The notes under the pieces: model-generated
Database searches by the model: none
What the model was told of the DNA's origin: nothing
Seen by the model: the letters and a program-made list of their open reading frames with translations, nothing else
Shown here: positions 57,866 through 64,000 of the stretch, piece after piece
Position numbering within the stretch: the first letter of the stretch is position 1
Layout of the letters: each line of letters begins with the position of its first letter
DNA from: Lachnospiraceae bacterium
GTDB taxonomy: Bacteria; Bacillota; Clostridia; Lachnospirales; Lachnospiraceae
Direction of reading: 5' to 3'
DNA: 64,000 bases
Assembly (NCBI GenBank): GCA_022781925.1
Contig: JALESO010000058.1
Location: 43,758-107,757 of the forward strand
Position numbers and translations under genes: made by a program

Positions 57866-59371
57866 ATGAAACTGAAAACACGTTTGGTTATTGCGTTTTG
57901 CATTATTATCATATTGCCGATCGGCCTGGCAGGGGCGGCAATCCTCGGATTGTACCGGATCCAGACAAAGGCGATCCAGAAAAATTATGGTCTGGAAGCA
58001 TCGGATACCCAGGGAGTTCTGTCAAATTCCCTGCAGCTGATGAGCCGTTATACCAAAACGGAATATGATGAGATCTGCAAGCTGGCAAAGTCAGATCCGG
58101 AGAAACTGGAGTCGGAAAGTTATCTGACGGAGGTAAATACAAAACTGCAGGAGAAGAGTTCTTACCTGATCTTCTGCAAGAATGGTGTCCTTGTATACAA
58201 TGGCTACCATGGGGATTCTGTACTCAGTGATGATCAGTGGGAAGAGCAGCTTCCCTCCTACGGAGAAGGTGACAGCAGCACAGGTGCGGCTTATTATGTG
58301 GACAACGATGCACAGTCACTGTTAAAACAGGTGGATTTTGAGGGAAGCAATAACGATAAGTGCAGCATTTACATTATTACTTCTTCTGAAAGTATTCAGC
58401 CGGAGATTAAGAAACTGATGATCGATATTACGCTGTCGATGCTGCTGATCCTGGCGCTGACGGCCGGCCTGATGACGATCTGGATCTATCGGGGAACCAT
58501 GGTTCCGATCAAAAAGCTTCAGATTGCCACGAAAAATATCAAAGAAGGAAATCTGGATTTTACCATTGATTATGATGAACAGGATGAGATGGGCGATCTA
58601 TGCCGGAACTTTGAGGAGATGCGCAAGCGTCTGAAGGAATCCACAGAAGAAAAGATGGTGGCGGAGAAGGAAAACCGTGCTCTGATCAGTAATATTGCCC
58701 ATGACCTGAAGACGCCGATCACGGCGGTAAAGGGCTATTCCGAAGGCATTCTGGACGGTGTGGCAGATACACCGGAGAAACAGGAGCGCTATATCCGCAC
58801 GATTTACAATAAAGCAAACGAGATGGATCGCCTGCTGAATGAGCTGACGTTGTATTCCAAAATCGATACGAACCGCATCCCATACAATTTCAAGAAGATC
58901 AATGTGTCGGACTATTTCAATGACTGTATCGAGGAAATCGGTCTGGATCTGGAGACCCGTGGCATTGGTCTGACGTACTTTAATTATGCGGATGAGGATA
59001 TCGTGATCATTGCAGATCCGGAGCAGCTGATGCGCGTGGTCAACAACATCGTGACAAATGCCATCAAATATATGGACAAGCAGAAAGGACAGATCAATGT
59101 CCGGATCAAAGATGTGGGTGACTTCATCCAGGTCGAGATCGAGGACAATGGAAAAGGCATTTCCGCCCGGGATCTGCCGTATATTTTTGACCGGTTCTAC
59201 CGGACGGATTCTTCGAGAAATTCTTCTACCGGAGGCAGCGGTATCGGTCTGTCTATCGTAAAGAAGATCATTGAAGATCACGGAGGAAAGATCTGGGCGA
59301 CAAGTAAAGAAAAGACAGGTACGACCGTGTACTTTGTCATTCGAAAATATCAGGAGGTACCAAATGAGTAA
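57866..59371 (+). CDS. Sensor histidine kinase
   Basis: 501 residues from ATG 57866, using GGAG of the preceding codons as its site. Two membrane helices (about 7-29 and 184-208) flank a 150-residue extracellular sensor region. HAMP (to about 260), HisKA with His279 in NIAHDLKTPITAVKG, and an ATPase domain with DNGKGI and GGSGIGLSIVKKI follow. It overlaps the regulator gene by 8 bases. Signal unknown; a promoter with extended -10 TGTTATAAT lies at 57774-57782. Confidence 0.95.
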   Translation: MKLKTRLVIAFCIIIILPIGLAGAAILGLYRIQTKAIQKNYGLEASDTQGVLSNSLQLMSRYTKTEYDEICKLAKSDPEKLESESYLTEVNTKLQEKSSYLIFCKNGVLVYNGYHGDSVLSDDQWEEQLPSYGEGDSSTGAAYYVDNDAQSLLKQVDFEGSNNDKCSIYIITSSESIQPEIKKLMIDITLSMLLILALTAGLMTIWIYRGTMVPIKKLQIATKNIKEGNLDFTIDYDEQDEMGDLCRNFEEMRKRLKESTEEKMVAEKENRALISNIAHDLKTPITAVKGYSEGILDGVADTPEKQERYIRTIYNKANEMDRLLNELTLYSKIDTNRIPYNFKKINVSDYFNDCIEEIGLDLETRGIGLTYFNYADEDIVIIADPEQLMRVVNNIVTNAIKYMDKQKGQINVRIKDVGDFIQVEIEDNGKGISARDLPYIFDRFYRTDSSRNSSTGGSGIGLSIVKKIIEDHGGKIWATSKEKTGTTVYFVIRKYQEVPNE

Positions 59372-60053
59372 GATTTTAATTGTAGAAGATGAAGAGGCAA
59401 TCGCAGATCTGGAGAAAGATTATCTGGAACTGAGCGGATTTGATGTGGAGATAGAGAACGACGGAACCAGCGGCATGGAGCGTGCACTGAACGAAGATTT
59501 TGATATGTTTATTCTGGATCTGATGCTGCCGGGCACAGATGGATTTGAAATCTGCAGAAAGATCCGTGAGAAAAAGAATACACCGGTACTGATGGTTTCT
59601 GCAAAAAAAGACGACATCGACAAGATCCGTGGACTTGGTCTGGGTGCGGATGATTACATTACAAAGCCATTTTCACCGAGTGAACTGGTAGCCCGGGTAA
59701 AAGCACATCTGGCGCGGTACGAGCGGCTCATCGGCAGTACGGCACAGAAAAATGATATCATCGAGATCCGTGGCATCCGCATTGACAAAACGGCCCGCCG
59801 TGTATGGGTCAATGAAGAAGAAAAACAGTTTACCACAAAGGAATTTGATTTGCTGACTTTCCTGGCAGAGAATCCGAACCATGTATTTACAAAAGACGAG
59901 CTGTTTTCCAAAATCTGGGATATGGAGTCCATCGGTGACATCGCAACGGTTACGGTCCATATCAAAAAGATCCGTGAGAAAATTGAGTTTAACACTGCGA
60001 AACCACAGTATATCGAGACCATCTGGGGTGTGGGATATCGCTTCAAACTGTAA
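59364..60053 (+). CDS. OmpR-family response regulator
   Basis: 229 residues from ATG 59364 (site CAGGAGGTACCAA inside the kinase gene). Receiver domain with Asp52 in FILDLMLPG and Lys in ITKPFSPSELVARV; winged-helix effector with FTTKEFDLLTFLAENP and VHIKKIREKIE. Partner of the overlapping kinase. Confidence 0.96.
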   Translation: MSKILIVEDEEAIADLEKDYLELSGFDVEIENDGTSGMERALNEDFDMFILDLMLPGTDGFEICRKIREKKNTPVLMVSAKKDDIDKIRGLGLGADDYITKPFSPSELVARVKAHLARYERLIGSTAQKNDIIEIRGIRIDKTARRVWVNEEEKQFTTKEFDLLTFLAENPNHVFTKDELFSKIWDMESIGDIATVTVHIKKIREKIEFNTAKPQYIETIWGVGYRFKL

Positions 60054-60076
60054 ATAGTAGTAGGAATGTAGGGAAG

Positions 60077-60760
60077 ATGAGAGTAAAACAACCGGAAATC
60101 ATATATGAAGATGACGCGGTCATTGTCTGCCGCAAGGAAGCCGGTGTGGCGGTGCAGACCGCCCGGGCCGGACAGGCGGACATGGTGAGCCTGCTGAAAA
60201 ATTATCGTGCAAAAAAGAAAGAGGAGCCTTATATCGGTCTGATTCATCGTCTGGACCAGCCGGTGGAAGGTGTGATGGTGTTTGCCAAGACGAAGCAGGC
60301 TGCGGCGAAGCTGTCAGCCCAAGTGAGCAGCCGCAGCATGGAAAAGGAATATCTGGCAGTGACGAAGGGAATTCCACAGTCATCAGAAGGAAAACTCTGC
60401 GACTGGCTGTTGCGGGACGGACGCACAAATACCTCACAGGTGGTAAAACAGGAAACACCCCAGGCAAAGGAAGCAAAATTGCGTTATCAGGTGGAGCAGA
60501 CCGATGAAGAGCAGCAGAAGGCACTGGTGCATATCTGGCTTCATACCGGACGGCATCATCAGATCCGGGTGCAGTTTTCCCATGCAGGATATCCGCTGGT
60601 GGGCGATACAAAATATGGCAGAGAAACAGTTGCGGGCAGATACTGTCCGGTGGCACTTTGTTCCTGCCGGATCGCCTTTGTGCATCCGGTGACCGGAAAA
60701 GAGATGGAATTTACGATCCAGCCCAAAGGGAAAGCGTTTACGCAGATGGTATCCGTGTAA
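60077..60760 (+). CDS. RluA-family pseudouridine synthase
   Basis: 227 residues without an S4 domain. YIGLIHRLDQPVEGVMVFAK contains the catalytic aspartate; HTGRHHQIRVQFSHAGYPLVGD is the second family motif. It isomerises uridine in rRNA or tRNA; the exact site is not clear. It follows the response regulator by 23 bp and may share its transcript. Confidence 0.9.
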   Translation: MRVKQPEIIYEDDAVIVCRKEAGVAVQTARAGQADMVSLLKNYRAKKKEEPYIGLIHRLDQPVEGVMVFAKTKQAAAKLSAQVSSRSMEKEYLAVTKGIPQSSEGKLCDWLLRDGRTNTSQVVKQETPQAKEAKLRYQVEQTDEEQQKALVHIWLHTGRHHQIRVQFSHAGYPLVGDTKYGRETVAGRYCPVALCSCRIAFVHPVTGKEMEFTIQPKGKAFTQMVSV

Positions 60761-60862
60761 AAGTAATATGAAATATGACCGGAAAGCTTGCATTTTACCA
60801 GTGGTTTATTGTATGATAAAAAATACAAAGCATTGTGATAATAGCAGGATATAACTACGAAT

Positions 60863-60884
60863 GCACGTAAATAATAATACGTGC
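60863..60884 (+). other. Perfect stem-loop before the 478-residue gene
   Basis: GCACGTA-AATAATAA-TACGTGC, 17 bp before the start at 60901. Could be an operator or a translational leader hairpin. Confidence 0.45.
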
Positions 60885-60900
60885 CACAGGGGTATGAAGA

Positions 60901-62337
60901 ATGAAGATCAAAAGTGTTACGATTTTACCGGAGACAGGTCAGGCAGGTTTATTTATCAGCGGAAGCACTGCAGGACGGAATGTGCTGTATACCTGTGAGG
61001 AGCTGGAGCAGCAGGAAAAAAATGAGAGTTGCCGTTTTTCTGTTTACGATAATCATGAAGATGCAGAAAGCAAAGATATCGAAGAAGGACGTGGTTTCCC
61101 GCTGCAGAGATATCTGGATGCGGCCTGCGTGACGGATACCGAGGAAATCCGGTTGAAAAGCGTGGACGGATTCGAGTCAATTGTGACGGAGTTAAAGTCA
61201 AAGCGGTATTATTTTCCGAAGTTAATGGAAGGTGTATCAGAGGGAATGGAGCCACGGGAGGCTTTTATTTCTTTCTATAAAGACGGTATACCAGTGAAAT
61301 ACTATCCGCATCCCACAATTATGTTTGGACAGCAGGGACTGGATGACAAAAATAAAGACTATTTTTCCAAAGGAATCCGGATGCTGGTGGCAGGAAGCCA
61401 GGAACAGGGATTCTGGGTGCGTGGAAACGGACTGCGTTGCAACCGTTATTTTTCACTGAGCAGTTTTTTTGAACTGAATGGAACAGAGGCGGGAACGGTG
61501 TACTGGGTGGAACTGGAATATGAGGATGGCAGCCGCCGGAAAGCGCCGGCGATCCGGTTGACGAAAGAATTCTGGCAGCAGCAGGCAGAGTGCACACCGG
61601 AATATCTGGATCAGCTGCGGGCAGTAGACCATGCAGGAGAGACCATCGGGACAGTGATGGACACGTTATGGCTGTTTTTGATGGATGAGACATATAAACG
61701 GATTGGATATTATGATGGAACTACGGTTTCGGAAGATTTTGCCGGTGTAGTGGCGGGCGAGCTGCAGCCGGTGGCTTCTCAGTGTGAAAAGCGTGTGCCG
61801 CAGACCACAGTAGATGACAGTGAATTTTATATCCGGATCATCCGTCAGGGGCAGGAGCTGGCCACCTGGCATTACAGCCTTGCAGAACTCCATTCCGTGT
61901 ATGGTGATGTTGCATCTGAGGAAGAATATTGTTATTATAATCATAATATGAACAACGGGCAGGGCGGACAGCGCAAGGTAACGGCACATGGATGGCTGCT
62001 GCTGAGCCTGCTGGAATTTCTGCCGCAGATTCCGAATCGTGAGGAGATCGAGAACGGATCGGTGATGTTTCAGATTTTCACCAATGATAATTACAAGGAA
62101 AAAATTGCACTTTCTGCGGACGAACTTTCTGCATATCGTTTTATCCTGGCTTATGAACAGGATCAGCGGACACAGACCGGACTGGAAAAGGGCGACACCA
62201 GTCTGTGGGATGATGTGGAAAAACGTTTTGTGCCGATCAAGGGTACCACGCCGTTTCGTGTGTACTGCGGAAAAGAGAGTGCAAACCCGTCTGTGTATAA
62301 AAATGCGGCGGGCATGCAGGTGGAGTTATTATTCTGA
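60901..62337 (+). CDS. Unrecognised protein with two molybdopterin-oxidoreductase-like domains
   Basis: 478 residues, no signal peptide or membrane segment. I do not recognise a named gene. Two parts look alike: PLQRYLDAACVTDTEEIRLKSVDGFESIV, PHPTIMFGQQGLDDKNKDYFSKGIRML (about 60-165) and later YSLAELHSVYG, VTAHGWLLLSLLEFL (about 315-375). This pattern recalls proteins carrying the sulfite-oxidase-type molybdopterin-binding fold without catalytic residues. The next gene is moaA, the first enzyme of molybdopterin synthesis, which supports a link. The site before the start is weak (CACAGGGGTATG). Function unknown. Confidence 0.6.
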   Translation: MKIKSVTILPETGQAGLFISGSTAGRNVLYTCEELEQQEKNESCRFSVYDNHEDAESKDIEEGRGFPLQRYLDAACVTDTEEIRLKSVDGFESIVTELKSKRYYFPKLMEGVSEGMEPREAFISFYKDGIPVKYYPHPTIMFGQQGLDDKNKDYFSKGIRMLVAGSQEQGFWVRGNGLRCNRYFSLSSFFELNGTEAGTVYWVELEYEDGSRRKAPAIRLTKEFWQQQAECTPEYLDQLRAVDHAGETIGTVMDTLWLFLMDETYKRIGYYDGTTVSEDFAGVVAGELQPVASQCEKRVPQTTVDDSEFYIRIIRQGQELATWHYSLAELHSVYGDVASEEEYCYYNHNMNNGQGGQRKVTAHGWLLLSLLEFLPQIPNREEIENGSVMFQIFTNDNYKEKIALSADELSAYRFILAYEQDQRTQTGLEKGDTSLWDDVEKRFVPIKGTTPFRVYCGKESANPSVYKNAAGMQVELLF

Positions 62338-62462
62338 TCAGATGGTTTCAGCAGATGCGAGGAAGATCGGATATCATTTTTTTGACCAGCAGATAATGAA
62401 TACCTGCAAACAGGATAACTGATGGAAAACAGACATTGGATTCAGTGGAAAGGAGAGGATGT

Positions 62463-63458
62463 ATGATTACAGATCATTACAACAGAAATATTGACTATAT
62501 CAGAATATCCATTACGGACCGCTGTAATCTGAGATGCAGATACTGCATGCCGGAGGATGTTCCATTTGTCGCACATGACAAGATTTTGCGTTACGAGGAA
62601 ATTACACGGATCGTGCGGATCCTGGCGCAGCGGGGAATTGCAAAAGTAAAGATCACCGGCGGGGAGCCGCTGGTACGGCACGGCTGTTCGGATCTGATCC
62701 GGGAGATCAAGGCGATTCCGGGAATTGAGATGGTGACGCTGACGACAAACGGTATTTTGCTGCAGTCCATGCTGCCACAGCTTCTGGAAGCCGGTGTGGA
62801 TGCGGTGAATGTCAGTTTGGATACGTTCCAGAGAGCGCGGTATGAATATCTGACCGGAAAAGATGCCTGTGAAATCGTGCTTGCCGGGATTCAGGATGCA
62901 TATGAAAGCGGGATTCCGTTAAAACTAAACTGTGTTCCTATCCAGGAGGAAAATACGGATGAACTGCCGGATTTTTTCAACTGGGCGAAGGAGAAAAATA
63001 TAGCCGTCCGGTTTATCGAGATGATGCCCATCGGATATGGAAAGACCTATGTGTCGGTTCCGTCAGAAGAAATCCTGCAGCGGTTTTTTGAAGCATATCC
63101 CGATGCATACCGTCTGGAAAAATCTCTGGGAAACGGTCCGGCTGTCTATTACAGTGCGCCGGGATTTGCCGGGGAGATCGGTGTGATCGGCGCGATCCAT
63201 GAAAAATTCTGCAGCACATGCAATCGCATCCGTCTGACATCGGAGGGATTTTTGAAGTTGTGTCTGTATTCCGGGGAAGGGCTGGATCTGAGAAATATGC
63301 TGCGGGGCGGCTGCTCTGACGAGGAGATCGCGGCGGCCATTGCAGATGCCATTGAGCGCAAACCTAAGGAGCACCATTTCGCAGAAGGCGGCCTGGTTTT
63401 GCCGGGAATCGGTCCGGAGGATGCGGATACCCGGAAGATGTCGCAGATCGGAGGATAA
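62463..63458 (+). CDS. moaA: GTP 3',8-cyclase
   Basis: 331 residues from ATG 62463 (site AAAGGAGAGGATGT). Radical SAM cysteines 21, 25 and 28 (CNLRCRYC), ITGGEP SAM motif, and the C-terminal second-cluster cysteines in FCSTCNRIRLTSEGFLKLC. The C-terminal GG (SQIGG), which enters the active site in MoaA, is present. It starts molybdenum cofactor synthesis; no other moa or moe gene is in the window. Confidence 0.95.
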   Translation: MITDHYNRNIDYIRISITDRCNLRCRYCMPEDVPFVAHDKILRYEEITRIVRILAQRGIAKVKITGGEPLVRHGCSDLIREIKAIPGIEMVTLTTNGILLQSMLPQLLEAGVDAVNVSLDTFQRARYEYLTGKDACEIVLAGIQDAYESGIPLKLNCVPIQEENTDELPDFFNWAKEKNIAVRFIEMMPIGYGKTYVSVPSEEILQRFFEAYPDAYRLEKSLGNGPAVYYSAPGFAGEIGVIGAIHEKFCSTCNRIRLTSEGFLKLCLYSGEGLDLRNMLRGGCSDEEIAAAIADAIERKPKEHHFAEGGLVLPGIGPEDADTRKMSQIGG

Positions 63459-63465
63459 ATAAAGA

Positions 63466-63494
63466 TTGCATATTTTGCGGAAACGTATTATACT
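63466..63494 (+). promoter_or_regulatory. Promoter of the DUF1858 gene
   Basis: TTGCAT (63466-63471), 17 bases, TATACT (63489-63494). Confidence 0.8.
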
Positions 63495-63526
63495 ACGCTT
63501 AGTAAAAAATAAGGAGGTACAATAGA

Positions 63527-63733
63527 ATGGCACAGATTACCAAAGACACCATGATCGGTGAATTATTACGTGATCAGGAACATATCGACAGCATTGCAGA
63601 AGTATTATTCGGTATTGGTATGCATTGCCTGGGCTGCCCGTCTTCCCAGATGGAGACCATCGAGCAGGCTGCTATGGTGCATGGCATTGAGCCGCAGGAA
63701 TTAGTAGACCGCCTCAATGACGTTGTAGCATAA
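63527..63733 (+). CDS. DUF1858 domain protein
   Basis: 68 residues: MAQITKDTMIGELL, then GIGMHCLGCPSSQMETIEQAA. The C-x2-C pair (34, 37) is typical of DUF1858 redox-disulfide proteins, which often stand beside hybrid-cluster or iron-sulfur proteins. Site AAGGAGGTACAATAG. It has its own promoter and terminator, so is independent of moaA. Function unknown. Confidence 0.92.
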   Translation: MAQITKDTMIGELLRDQEHIDSIAEVLFGIGMHCLGCPSSQMETIEQAAMVHGIEPQELVDRLNDVVA

Positions 63734-63756
63734 GGTTCGGATGTTAATATAAGTTC

Positions 63757-63793
63757 AAAAAAAGAATGGTTCTGAAAAGAGCCATTCTTTTTG
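63757..63793 (+). terminator. Terminator of the DUF1858 gene
   Basis: AAAAAGAATGG pairs with CCATTCTTTTT. Two further hairpins follow: AGTTCTCC / GGAGAACT (about 63812-63830) and GCCCGC / GCGGAC (about 63843-63860). Confidence 0.85.
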
Positions 63794-63882
63794 TTTGCTT
63801 TATAGGAAAGTTCTCCTTTGGAGAACTCTTGATATAAAAGTAGCCCGCACGGAGGCGGACATAGCAAATAAACGATAAGTTT

Positions 63883-64000
63883 TTAGAAGATATAAAAACC
63901 CTCAGCGCCGGGAAAATCTTCATCAAACACATCGTCTTCGTTTAAAAAGTAATCCATATCAAGCAAATCATCCTCACTCATATGACGGATGTCATCAGCA
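63883..64000 (-). CDS. C-terminal end of an unknown acidic protein (partial)
   Basis: An open minus-strand frame enters from the right edge and ends at TAA (63885-63883). The 38 visible residues are very acidic: ADDIRHMSEDDLLDMDYF then LNEDDVFDEDFPGAEGFYIF. No stop interrupts it to the window edge. The gene begins outside the window; identity unknown. Confidence 0.6.
   Translation of the reverse strand, partial: ADDIRHMSEDDLLDMDYFLNEDDVFDEDFPGAEGFYIF

Overview
This window comes from a low-to-mid GC Firmicute, most likely a gut Lachnospiraceae (Blautia, Dorea, Ruminococcus-like). The gene orders are classical clostridial/bacillar ones: a decarboxylase, nucleotide kinase, holB, ricT, trmN6, rsmI run; rpsF, ssb, rpsR; gdpP, rplI, dnaB; glgC, glgD, spoVG, pth, mfd, prsA-like; and spmA, spmB. 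Sporulation genes, strong AGGAGG ribosome binding sites, NADP-type gdhA and the GlgC/GlgD pair agree with this. No rRNA, tRNA, CRISPR array, IS element or prophage is visible.

Layout. 1-4.5 kb: two structured repeats, then an iron-sulfur flavoprotein divergent from a LysR regulator, and a major facilitator transporter. 4.7-12.3 kb: housekeeping run (decarboxylase, guanylate-kinase-like protein, DNA polymerase delta prime, RicT, two methyltransferases, a MATE exporter). 12.3-27 kb is the most accessory part: a DUF885 protein, a FabT-like regulator, spmAB, an Rpn nuclease, a FabK-like/nitronate monooxygenase flavoprotein, a broken MATE gene, a zeta-toxin pair, a small membrane protein, a GntP-type permease and an LTA-synthase-like enzyme. 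27-38 kb: sirtuin, the S6/SSB/S18 operon, a membrane glycerophosphodiesterase, c-di-AMP phosphodiesterase, L9, DnaB, a DtxR-type regulator, glutamate dehydrogenase and an HPr-like protein lacking the active-site histidine. 38-43.7 kb, minus strand: Prs, DnaI/DnaC-like loader, DnaD protein, MurC. 43.7-64 kb, plus strand: glycogen genes, SpoVG, Pth, Mfd, foldase lipoprotein, shikimate kinase, MurA, MetK, a repeat-bearing CAP-domain surface protein, a two-component system, a pseudouridine synthase, an unrecognised 478-residue protein beside moaA, and a DUF1858 redox protein. A minus-strand gene runs off the right end.

The most interesting non-coding signal is a family of intergenic inverted-repeat elements. 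Three long copies (about 170 bp) share a conserved core; three short hairpins share the apex GCGATTGTTAGC. In every copy the conserved part is enclosed by long arms that are complementary within the copy but unrelated between copies. All six lie in gene-free stretches beside 3' ends. A second, unrelated 82-bp repeat occurs at two places. Other points of interest are a FabT-type operator in front of the FabK-like gene, a Crh-like HPr, a zeta toxin with an unfamiliar partner, and the tandem-domain protein beside moaA.
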